From the NCBI GenBank assembly GCA_963693285.1, contig OY848923.1, positions 2,614,038-2,678,037 of the forward strand: 64,000 bases of DNA, read 5' to 3'. The DNA is from Xestospongia muta. Taxonomy: Eukaryota > Porifera > Demospongiae > Haplosclerida > Petrosiidae. The notes beneath the pieces were generated by a model, which searched no databases, was not told where the DNA came from, and worked only from the letters and a program-made list of their open reading frames with translations. A program made the translations under genes and the position numbers. This document shows, piece by piece, positions 10,227-19,386 of this stretch (positions are counted from its first letter, which is position 1; every line of letters starts with the position of its first letter).

Positions 10227-12751
10227 ATGGAACTCTCACTTGAACTTAGTAGCAGTTTCTTCAACTTCAGCCAACAAAGTGAACTTCTATCACGGGATGC
10301 CTTAAAAGACTTTCTTCAGCACTACAACAGGAGGCCATCATGGTTAGAAAAGGAAAGGTCTACTTGTCACTGTTGCTCTTGGTCATTGAAGGCTAAAGCT
10401 TATAAAAATTTACTCGGAGTGTCTGTTTCTTATTGGATTATTTTCAGTGCTTGTATCTCTATAATAGGTTTACAGAGCAGTCTCAATGAACAAGATGGAC
10501 TTGGTCTTGTCTCACTCTGTATTCTCTACTCATGCTTTGTTTTTTCTGGTTTATTTACTTCGTCTGTTGCTCATCTCTTTGGGACAAAATATAATTTGGT
10601 AATGTGCTATATTGTCATGTTAATCTATACATTATCAAATTTTTATCCTCACTGGTATACTCTTATCCCTGGCTCTATTTGTCTTGGACTAGCATTTGGT
10701 CCTTTATGGGCCTCTGTTAATGTCCACATCACTACTGTAGCAATCCGATTTGCTCCTAACCTTAATGAGACTCCAAGTTATGTTGTCGCTTTGTTTACTG
10801 GTATTCATATATTTTTTTATAAAATGTCTTATATTCCAGCAAATCTTGCATCAACTGCCATTCTATTTAGTGGACAAACTGTCAATAGTAGTAATGATGA
10901 ACCATTGATAGACACATCGTTGGGTACAGTATGTAATAACACTGAAGCTGCTAATATAGATCGTATCTACATCTATATACTATTTTCAGTATATATAGTC
11001 TTTGATATAATAGCTATTATAATTTGTCTATCGTTTGTTGATCATCTTGGTACAAATACAAGACTTCATACAATTGGAAAAATGTTTACGCTCTATTTCA
11101 AGAAGCCTTTTATTGCTACTCTAAAGATGTTTACTGAATGGAAGATGATCATGATACTGCCAATGATGTTATTAAGTGGATTTGTTATATCATTTGCTGT
11201 AGGACAGTTTGCAAAGGTGAGATTGATTAACACTTGGTAGTACGATGTTGATAATGCAAATTAAACATAATAATATTTTTCTTTTTCTTATAGTTCTATG
11301 TTTCCGACTGTATTGGTATTCATTGGATAGGTTTAGTACAAATAGCTTTTGGTATTTTTAGTGCTATTTCTGCTATTTCTGCTGGTAGACTTGTTAAATG
11401 CATACCCCAGTACATCATTGTCTATACTACTATTGTTTTAAATTTGGCAATTGTTTTTTTTCTATTGTTTTGGGACAGAGTACCAAGTTATCCTATCACT
11501 TTTATCACATTAGCTTGTTGGGGTTTGTGTGATGGTATATGGAACTCAATACCACCAGGTGTGTTAGTAATATGAACTCTTAAACACTTCATAAATTGTA
11601 TGCACCTAATAACCAGCAAATACATTAAGTAATAACTTCTCAATGTTATATTTTGGTGAATTAGAATTTGTTATTTCTACTATTTATAACTTTCAAATTT
11701 AATAATAATAATAATTTAATTGTATTTTATTGGTTGTATATAAGGTTTCAAAATCATCACTATAATGATTGCTTGCTTATGTATCTGTATGCTGCTTATT
11801 TATGTATGTATCCATATTAATTAATCACTGTAACAATTGATTGGTTGATTTAATTAATACATTGTTATACAGGCTATATATACAAAATGTAATCCTAACA
11901 CTGTTTAATACTAATGTACTACTTTTGTGCAATTTTTGTAACTGCAGAAGCAGTAATATATTAGTTATCAAAACAGTATTATGCTTACTTTTGATCAAAA
12001 TAAATTGTTGCATGCAACTTGTATAAACACATATTGGTTAAATCAAGCAATTAATTTTTACTGCATGGTATAGCCTGTGTACAGCTATAGGAGTCCATAG
12101 TCTCACTAAGGAAGTAGAAATGCGTAACTCCCACTTGAAAGCTAGTATAGCATCAAACAAACCACAGTTGTCAACTCATGACATGCATATTTATAATTTC
12201 TATTGTCAATTCTCAAAATGTTTTAATTTGATGCTGTACCATGTACTTGTATGATCTTTCCTCCTTTGCAATGTTATACTTTCTTGCTGTTAATGACACT
12301 ACATAAAATATACAAACTATTTTTTTATGTACGTTTATTTTTTATATATATTACTGCAGGTCTTGTGGGGATTCTCTTTTCTTCTGACAAGCAGTATGCT
12401 GCCTTTAGTGTTTTACAAATGGGACTTGGTGTTGGTTTTATTACTGGATTTCTAGGAGCTTTACTTCTTGATTTTAAAGTCCAGTTATATATTCCTCTTT
12501 GCTATATTATTGTCACTGCTATAACATACTCCATCCTGGTGTTTGTGACTCAATCCAAAGAACAACTCTTACCTTGTTGTTTTCGTAATAAATACGACAA
12601 GACCAATGAATTATTGAATGAAGATCAATTTGATGATAATGTTCCTGAACTAGAGAATAATACTAAACTCAATACTAATGATGAAGAGGAAATTTCTGAG
12701 AGTCTTTGTGATACATATTATGATTATGAGTTAACAGAAACAATGATGTAG
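10227..12751 (+). CDS. UNC93A-like: UNC-93 family membrane protein, class II
   Basis: Exons 10227-11216 (330 codons, phase 0), 11294-11558 (265 bp) and 12360-12751 with the stop; predicted 548 residues. Introns are 77 and 801 bp, all GT-AG. Landmarks: C47xCC in the hydrophilic N-terminus, GLQSSLN, FYPHWYTLIPGSICLGL typical of the family's central segments, NSSND and NNTEA glycosylation sequons in a loop, FYVSDCIGIHWIGL opening exon 2. The cytosolic-type tail is longer than in class I: it begins with LLPCCFRNK (possible palmitoylation cysteines), is rich in D/E, and ends TETMM, which fits a class I PDZ ligand. Exons are uninterrupted, so it looks functional. The promoter region holds the CRE palindrome at 9864. 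Transport or trafficking role inferred from family only. Confidence 0.9.
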
Positions 12752-13065
12752 TTATTTTTAATTGATTATCCACAGCTCTTTAAAATACCCACTTTTAAGA
12801 ACTACATTTTTATTATTCATACACATACAGTCACTCAGTTAATGACTTACCTGAAGATATTATCTGTCCACCACACCAACAATGCAATTGTGTAGTTGTG
12901 TAGTTGTGTACATACTATGTTTGTGGTTTTTTTGAATTGTTTGTTTTTTGAATTAGCTTAGTTGTGTATTTTTCTTTAATTCTACAATTACAAATTTGCT
13001 GATACATTTCTAATTTATCATCTTTACATTATTATCTTTAAATATTTCTTTGGACAATTTTTGAC
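12752..13065. other. Intergenic, no gene seen
   Basis: T-rich 3' flank of the preceding gene with repeated GTGTAGTTGTGTAGTTGTGTA near 12890. No coding signal. Confidence 0.5.
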
Positions 13066-13135
13066 AGTACAGTCTTTAAAGAGGGTGTGGTTAGCTCTCG
13101 ACTTCAATTGATTTTCAAGGATGGAGAGCAGTACT
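13066..13135 (+). pseudogene. Orphan MRH-gene exon fragment
   Basis: GACAGTACAGTCTTTAAAGA and the following ~55 bases match the third exon of the gene at 62925 (bases 63845-63915), e.g. GAGGGTGTGGTTAGCTCT versus GAGGGTGTGGCTAGCTCT. Reading would give VQSLKEGVVSSRLQLIFKDG before homology stops at a deletion or junction. No other exon of that gene is visible here. It shows that the UNC93-plus-MRH neighbourhood at 62-64 kb was duplicated here and then lost most of the MRH gene. Confidence 0.8.
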
Positions 13136-13325
13136 GTACTATAGTTACATTAGTTAGTACATGTTATAATACATTAGCACATGGTAATGTCACTACATTA
13201 GTTAGTATATGTTATATACAATACATTAGTATGCAGTACGTACTGTAGTTGTGTTAGTTAGTACATGTTGTAATACATTAGTATTACTGTAGTTACATTA
13301 GTTAGTACATTTCACAATACATTTG
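13135..13325. repeat. Degenerate ~50-bp tandem repeat
   Basis: ATTAGTTAGTACATGTT-like motifs recur at about 13149, 13198, 13254 and 13298 (spacings 49, 56, 44) with AATACATTAG between them. Copies are imperfect. Confidence 0.6.
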
Positions 13326-13339
13326 CATTAAAAATGATT

Positions 13340-14070
13340 GGTTGATTTAGCTAATACATGGTTATACATGTTGAGTACACAAAAGGTAAATCTAACATTG
13401 TTTAATGGTTTTGTAGCTACATAAGCCACAGTACATAGTTATCAAAACAGTATTATGCTTACTTTTGATCAAAATAAGTTTGCTGCATGCAACTTGTATA
13501 AACACATGTTGGTTAAATCAAGCAGTCAATTTTTACAGTATATGCATGCATGGTATATAATCTATTAACAACTATAGGAGTCCATAGTCTCACTAAGGAA
13601 GAAGAAATACATAACTCCCACTTGAAAGCTGGTACATCATCAAACAAATCACAGTTGTCAGCTCATGACATGCATACTTGTAATTCCTAATTATGTGTTT
13701 TTACTTGATGCTGTACCATGTACTTGCATGCTCTCCCTTCTTTGCAAGGTTATGTATTCTTGTTGTTAATGATGCTACAAATATATATATATATATAAGC
13801 TATTTTTTATCTATATTACTGCAAGTCTTGTGGGGATTCTCTTTTCTGACAAGCAGGAGGCTGGCTACCTTTAGTGTTTTATGAATGAGACTTGTTATTG
13901 TTTTTATTAATGGATTTCTAGGAGTGTTTACTTCTTGATTTTAAAGTCCAGTTATATATTATTTTTTGCTATATTATTGTCACTGCTATAACATACTCTA
14001 TCCTGGTGTTTGTAAATCAACCCAAGAACAACTCTTACCTTGTTGTTTCCGTAATAAAGAAAATAAGACC
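13340..14070 (+). pseudogene. Duplicated UNC93 intron 2 and exon 3 (class II), decayed
   Basis: Bases 13340-13800 repeat the intron 2 sequence of the gene at 10227 (compare TTGGTTGATTTAATTAATAC near 11840 with TTGGTTGATTTAGCTAATAC near 13345). The exon 3 copy then follows from about 13829 (CTTGTGGGGATTCTC). It has lost its acceptor (GCAAGT instead of GCAGGT), carries frameshifts at GGAGGCTGGCTACC and has a TGA for CGA change, so it cannot be used as a coding exon. Confidence 0.8.
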
Positions 14071-14355
14071 ACTTAAGTGTCTGTAAATATGATTTACAAG
14101 GTTGGGTGCTCCTCTTGGGCTGTTTAATTATATAATTATTATATGATGATAGGAGTAGACAGTAGAGGTAATGAGGTGATCATTTCTTTGTAATGAATAG
14201 GTTACATTTTGTTTTATATTAAGTGCATGCCATGTGTTACATATTATTATAGTACATTACATACCACCAATAACAAATACCTTGTGCAAAAAGAGATTAT
14301 TATGTGTTGTATTAATGTAGGCAGTAAATTTTAACAGTCTAAAGATTGAGTTAAA
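14071..14355. other. Unique AT-rich spacer
   Basis: No coding signal and no match to other parts of the window that I can see. It replaces the first ~290 codons of exon 1 in front of the truncated UNC93 copy at 14356. Confidence 0.5.
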
Positions 14356-15311
14356 ATGTATTTAAGGAAACCAATTATTGCTACACTTAATATATTTACA
14401 GACTGGGAGATTTATATGATATTACCAATGATGGATGGATTTCTGTCATCATTCATGTTCGTAATTTTTGCCAAGGTTAATGTTTTTGGACAGATATTTT
14501 GATAGTATTTTAACTCTGTATATATAGACATACGTATCTGACTGTATTGGTGTTCATTGGATTGGTTTATTTGCCATGACTTATGGAATATCTAGTGCTC
14601 TATCTGCTGCATTTGGTGGTCGTCTTGTGAAGTGTATTCCTCAATTTGTTATTGTCTACATCTCTTTAAGTATATTAATGTCTACTGTGTTGTTCTTGAT
14701 GTTTTGGGATGAAAAACCAAGTTATATGTTGACATTTGTTCCAATGTTGATATTAGGATTATGTGACGGCATATGCCACTTTGTACCACCAAGTGAGTAT
14801 TATTACATGTGTGCAGGAAGCCAGGGAAATGAGCTTGTGTATTGTATATGCATGTAATTTGCTGAGTGTAATAATTATTATAGTATTGTCTATGTCTCTA
14901 CATAAGGAATAAAAGTTATACTGTATACATACCTTTAATGACATATGACACAACTGCAGCATTCAATACTCCTATTTAAATCGCCATATTGATCATGGTA
15001 TTACTTTGCATACTCATATGTCATAATTTATTTCTGTTCCATTCTTTTCAGGTCTAGTTGGAATTTTATTTCCACATAAAAAAGAACCAGTGTTCAGTGC
15101 TGTTCGTATGGGACTTTCTACAGGTTATTTGATAGGATTTTCATCAGCTATCTTTTTAAACTTTAAAGTTATTTTATGGATAGCATTCTCTCTGATTATA
15201 ATATCACTGACAACATATTCAATACTTGTCTTTAAGACACATAAAAAACTGCTCTTTCTTTGTTACGCTAAGCATGAGGAAGAGGATAACGAAAGAAAAT
15301 ACAGATTATAA
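14356..15311 (+). CDS. 5'-truncated UNC93 class I copy, frame open
   Basis: Only the last 40 codons of exon 1 remain (14356-14475, beginning MYLRKPIIATLN, ending in phase 0 at a GTTAAT donor). Exon 2 (14528-14792, 265 bp) and exon 3 (15052-15311) are complete, with conserved splice sites. Joined, they give 215 codons including the stop with no interruption; even a 6-bp loss in exon 1 (ATGATGGATGG) is in frame. The product would be the C-terminal half of an UNC93 protein, about 214 residues, with roughly the last five or six membrane segments. It may be a recent pseudogene that has not yet decayed, or a real half-size protein. The ATG used is an internal codon change from the parental KIYLRK, so translation from it is unproven. 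Confidence 0.5.
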
Positions 15312-15764
15312 TTCTAATAATCAATAACAATTTCAAACTGTTCTTATATAAAATTTATTATTTAAATGTTATTAAATAATACCATAATATAATATATATA
15401 GGATGAATACTGCTGAGTTCAAACATATCGTTGATGAATCAATTGATAAAAAGATCACCAAACAACCAGTTGTAGTGAATGACACTCTGTCTCTACATTG
15501 TCTGTTTAGTTAAGACAAATAATATAAACATTTCGGTAGTCTCACATAACTAAACCTTGAAGAGAGAGGGTCTGGCTGCATGAGACTAATACTGGATGCA
15601 TCAAGAGTATACTGATTGAAGCATCAGTAAATGGTAAAGTGTTCTTTTAACATTAGTGGTTAGAGGATTTGTCACTCTTGTCCTTGGTCAGAGCCTAGCC
15701 TATAATTAAAGCTGACTGTATAATTAATTATATCACATTTCCTTTAGCTAAAATGGAGGAAAGT
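15312..15764. repeat. Inter-paralogue spacer, copy 2
   Basis: Same spacer as 6346-6823 and 60048-60507, with the shared tail TATCACATTTCCTTTAGCTA. It ends at the transposon target site, so the class II UNC93 head that should follow is displaced to about 23420. Confidence 0.75.
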
Positions 15765-15772
15765 TGTACCAC

Positions 15773-15816
15773 TGACAGCATTAGCCGGAGAAAGGTTCCA
15801 AAATTTTAACCCCTTC
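15773..15816 (+). repeat. Left terminal inverted repeat of the element
   Basis: Pairs with 23349-23392 on the opposite strand. Identity is near complete over GACAGC-ATTA-CCGGAGAAAG and the inner AATTTTAACCCCTT, with small indels between. It is the only left terminus in the window. Confidence 0.8.
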
Positions 15817-15820
15817 TTTT

Positions 15821-16067
15821 TTGTTATTACTGAATTCTCACGTCAGCAAAAGTTCTATCTTTAATAGAGGGCTTCCTCTAACTATCTCTGATCTACATCC
15901 GCCAAATACTGTTAATGTTTCAGGAGGTTCCAGTTCGATGATGGAGCAGCGACCAGGGCAATTGGAATCATTACCTGCTTTGTTTATTGGTTTGAGTACA
16001 CAAGAGTTGCCACATGAAGAGACCACTCTTCAAAATCAGATAACTGTTGTAGAAGTAAAAGAACATA
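15821..16067 (+). CDS. Element-borne ORF near the left end, possible exon
   Basis: Open from 15821 to a likely donor at 16068 (ACATA then GTGAGA); unspliced it stops at 16078. The peptide is hydrophilic and Ser/Pro/Glu-rich (SKSSIFNRGLPLTISDLHPP, SMMEQRPGQLESLP, STQELPHEETT) with no signal peptide and no family I recognise. It exists only once, because the array breakpoint at 16077-16080 excludes it from later units. The next coding-like piece is the membrane-segment ORF at 16179, but I could not join the two in phase with confidence. Confidence 0.3.
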
Positions 16068-16178
16068 GTGAGATATGACTAGTTCAAAGTTTGCCTTAGT
16101 AAGTTCTACTATTACTATGTGTTACTTACTCTATATTGGTATAGACTGTTCATATGTTTATTAGAACTACTGCAATAA

Positions 16179-16508
16179 TTGGACATGGACTACTGGCAGA
16201 TAAGTATTATCTATTCATACATCTATCTAATGTCCCACATAGCTATCTACAATATCTATCCATCTCTATCCATCAATTCGTCTATCAACTATAACTTTTA
16301 TCATCTGTCGGTATTCATCACCTTGGTTTTATTAATGAGTGCCCTTATAGTGGGTTTAGTAGTACTTGGTATGAGTACAAGATTAGAATATAGAATAAGC
16401 ATTCTGAAATTATGGAAGCCAAGGATAGACATTCCAATTCCTATGTCTTATTTTAATCAAATGGGATTATATGGAGTTGGAATATATGTCCTCAGCTTCC
16501 GTAAATAA
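16179..16508 (+). CDS. Membrane-segment ORF of the element, unit 1
   Basis: Open for 109 codons; the part shared by all units starts MSHIAIYNIYPSLS. It has one strong membrane segment (ITLVLLMSALIVGLVVLG) followed by a basic stretch (RLEYRISILKLWKPR) and ends GVGIYVLSFRK, the arrangement of a type I or II single-pass protein with a short cytosolic tail. No family recognised. All five copies stay open with a few amino-acid changes, as expected for either recent duplication or weak constraint. It may be the last exon of a gene whose earlier part lies at 15821. Copies: 24124-24402, 33529-33807, 43603-43881, 50757-51035. Confidence 0.35.
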   Translation: MDMDYWQISIIYSYIYLMSHIAIYNIYPSLSINSSINYNFYHLSVFITLVLLMSALIVGLVVLGMSTRLEYRISILKLWKPRIDIPIPMSYFNQMGLYGVGIYVLSFRK

Positions 16509-16509
16509 C

Positions 16510-17660
16510 ATTCATAGAATATACAACCAAAATCAGGAACCCAACCCAACTAGAAACATCTCACTGACGCTTGATTCTAAGATACAGTGCTCGTGCTCTG
16601 TGTTTTATTAATAACAATAAAAGCCTAGAAATGGCACATATGCAAAGAATGGAATAAGGAATAAGAAATTAAAAGTTATCAAGGTCGTTAATTGGAATTT
16701 TTAAAATACGCAAAGATACGCAGAAGAAATAGGAAATAGGAATTGGAATGTCCATCCTCGGCGCTCATATGAAATAGAGTTTCCTTGAATCTTAATTCAA
16801 TGGTATCTTTTCTTCTTTTCTATAGGCTTGATGTATTGACTGGAACAAACAGTTCTTCAATTATACCTCTCCTCATCATCAACAGTCTCCATTATGTTGC
16901 TAATAGTCAGCAAAGCCCACAACTGTTTGGTTAGCTCTTAGTATAACAAGAATCTTAGCTGGTTCTTGGCTGGATGGACCCTTAGTCCAGATAGAAAGTA
17001 AGTACATGTATATGTAAGAAGTGGTGTGGTCTAGTTCATGTATGGACTGGAGGGTAAAGGATATATATCTAAGAAAAATAAGGTTTAAAAGTCTCTATAA
17101 TGAAGACATGCTTTTATGATGTGACCCTCTCTGTAGTCTGTAGTGTACGCTTTGGGATATTAGCATGGACTGTATCAGGACACTGAGGAGAGTTCAATAT
17201 AGAGGATGTTCTTAGTTTAGAATATATTATTATGAGAATAAAATGTGATTACGCCATTAATAAGATATTGTTTTTAATAAATAAGAAGAGATTACTGGTA
17301 TTAAAACTAGACCACCAAATAAACTTTGTAAGACTCTCTTTTTTCAGAATATCTGTGGAATCTTTATCAAACCAGTTCCACAGACCAAGACAAACCAGTT
17401 ATCCTAGTTTAGCCTGAAATATTTGCACTTTTAAAATGAATCACATTTTCCACATAATCTATTTTTTTGCATACTACTGCATTATCTAAAACAAACTTGG
17501 ATTAGGATGAGGATATCCATGTTTTATTAAATTTATACTTAAAAATGTTCATCAAGCATCTGGATACAAAGCTAAGGCAATGAATTATAATTGTTCAATT
17601 GATTTTAGGTGTATATTTTAATTGTATTTTGTTGATATCCTACTACTCACTATCATGTTT
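16510..17660. other. Element interior without a clear gene (unit 1)
   Basis: Shared by all units. It includes AATAACAATAAAAGCC near 16605 (a possible polyadenylation signal for the ORF before it), a pair of near-identical GGACCCTTAGTCCAG-type palindromic bases near 16976, and small AT-rich ORFs of about 60 codons at 17232 and its copies that carry no recognisable feature. Confidence 0.4.
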
Positions 17661-18249
17661 GTTATTCTTTTAAAAAAAGAATAATTTCATTTGCTAATAG
17701 TTACGTAATAGACACACAGACAAGTATCAAACAAGTTGGACTCAAACCCATACTAATAGACTCATTCCAATACTGAAAGCATAGTCCTTTACTTCACTTG
17801 GTGAGCCATGGAACTCAGTTGTATGCTCAATTTTTAAAAGAAGTGTAATAAAATTTGTGTGTAGACGCTGAACCCTAAACTTCTTAAATAGTTTTAAAAA
17901 ATTAAATGATAAATAAAAATTAATTGTTCTTTTAAAAAGAGAATAATTTGTTTGCTAATAGTTGTGTAGTAAACACAGACACTGAAACAAGTTGGACTCG
18001 AACCCATACTAATAGACTCATTCCAATACTGCATATCAGAACCTTTACATCACTTGGTGAGCCATGGAACTCAGTTGTATGCTCAATTTTGTATTTAAGA
18101 TTACATGAAAGTGATTGCACAAATTTAATGCTATAAATTTTTTAATCTTATCTGCAATTATAAAAAGGGTAATAAAATTTGTGTGTAGACACTGAACCCT
18201 AAACTTCTTAAATAGTTTTAAAAAAATTAAACAATAAATAAAGATTAAT
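17661..18249 (-). mobile_element. Tandem pair of tRNA-derived SINE-like repeats, unit 1
   Basis: Two related copies, 17661-17924 and 17925-18249, in the same orientation. On the minus strand each has a tRNA-like ~77-base block (18067-17991 and 17811-17734): TGGCTCACCAAGTG resembles an A box and GGGTTCGAGTCC (second copy; GGGTTTGAGTCC in the first) is a B box. The shared tail region includes AACCCTAAACTTCTTAAATA and AT-rich sequence, duplicated with the tRNA part. They are not intact tRNA genes, because acceptor-stem pairing is not evident. Later copies are at about 25555-26150, 34945-35530 and 52175-52770; unit 4 has lost them. Confidence 0.6.
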
Positions 18250-18303
18250 ATTGACTATTAAAAGAAATAATATCTCTGAAATAGAAATTAAACCACATTG
18301 ATT

Positions 18304-18440
18304 GGGCGGGAAAAATATCATCAGCACGTGTACACAACTAGTAAAAGAACGCGTGACCATGATTATGGCGGGAAAATCTCAACTATTAGCACGCGACTAA
18401 CAAGCAAAAGCTTTAATAGATTTTTAATTACTTTTGGTAA
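18304..18440. promoter_or_regulatory. E2F-site/CpG double module, left of the satellite (unit 1)
   Basis: Two GGCGGGAAAA boxes (the E2F consensus TTTCCCGCC read on the other strand) lie about 60 bp apart. Around them are CACGTG (E-box), ACGCGTGACCA and GCACGCGAC, an island of CpG sites in very AT-rich DNA. The same signature recurs to the right of the satellite (20804-20870). Copies of the left module lie near 26196, 35578 and 52820; unit 4 lacks it. Promoter, enhancer or replication-associated roles are all possible. Confidence 0.4.
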
Positions 18441-18827
18441 AAAATGATTCTTGATTAAAATTAATGTAAAAAAGGAGATACAAACTAAATTAACAATAAT
18501 AAAGAAGTGATTGACGTAGGTATAATAAATAAAATGATATATAATTATATAATAATACTATAGTTGTAAAAAGATAAAATTCAGTGATTATAGTATACAG
18601 CAGCAATGATAAGTAAACCGATTGTTGTATTAGAGTTTCAAAAGAAATTGAATTCTAAACTAATTCATTTTTAATAAAAAATTAAAAGTATAAAAATAAT
18701 TGTTAAATATCTTCAAAGTTAAAATTGACAAATTTAGTGAAAAATGTTATTTTAAGAAAATTAATACATACAAAAAAATAACAAAAAATGACAGCAAAAA
18801 ATAAAAAATAAAAAAAAGTCTTTGTAG

Positions 18828-19140
18828 TTGAAGAGTTCCCAAGAACAGTCTCTGTAGTTGAAGAGTCCCCAAGACGTCCAGTGAAGATCTCCAATCCAAC
18901 AATTATAGGAAAGAGATGATGGTGAGTTCCCAAGAGTCCAGTCAGTCCACAAGTTGAGAACATAGAGGGAGAAAAGAGAAGAATAACAACTGGATAACTA
19001 AAGAATGGATGAGAAGTGAATGGATGGAGAGACAGCTCACCTTTTTCACCAGTGCCGCTCCTGCAGGGAAAGAAAGAGAGAGTAGTTATGAACTGATGGT
19101 GACAATGAGTAGATAGAGAGTGAAGAGAGACAGAGGAAGT
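18828..19140. other. Non-coding block with a 20-base splice-flanked segment
   Basis: Begins with two ~29-bp direct repeats (CTGTAGTTGAAGAGT type). On the minus strand, 19060-19041 is a 20-base segment between a perfect acceptor (TTTCCCTGCAG) and donor (GTGAGC), conserved in all five units. It could be a micro-exon of a non-coding transcript. Long minus-strand open frames here are Ser/Phe/His-rich and low complexity, and I do not call them genes. Confidence 0.3.
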
Positions 19141-19182
19141 GAAAAGGGACCACCAACACACACGCACCCTAGAAGATCAGAG

Positions 19183-19257
19183 CTTCCCCCCGCCACCTGG
19201 CGGCCTCGGATGTTAAAAAAAAATTTTTTTTTGAGGCCGCCAGGCGGCAGGGGGAAG
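19183..19257. repeat. GC-rich hairpin with A/T loop, unit 1
   Basis: Arms 19183-19207 and 19233-19257 are 25 bases each and pair with two mismatches (core CCTGGCGGCCTC / GAGGCCGCCAGG). The 25-base loop is itself A9T9, so it can extend the fold. A strong cruciform or RNA hairpin candidate directly before the satellite. Confidence 0.75.
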
Positions 19258-19386
19258 ATGATGAATAGGGTTTGTATGGGCTGGATAGCCCAAAAAAAAT
19301 AAAAATAAAAAAAAGAAAAGGAAAGAAGGCTTGAAAGAAGAAGATACAAGAGAGCAGGCAGGAGAGCGACTCATCTTTTTCATCCA

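Noticed and set aside
17991..18067. Functional tRNA gene on the minus strand
   Set aside because: B box is good, but no acceptor-stem pairing is evident, a repeated tail follows and the copies are diverged; a SINE-like origin fits better.
18703..19167. Ser/His/Phe-rich 150-codon minus-strand ORF beside the hairpin, and its copies
   Set aside because: Low complexity, with poly-Phe from an A-rich tract. Its end shifts between units through A-run length changes, and it has no recognisable domain.
19120..19302. Plus-strand ORF through the GC hairpin (RPRMLKKNFF, PPGGRGK)
   Set aside because: Runs through the palindrome and A9T9 loop; the coding appearance comes from the GC-rich arms only.
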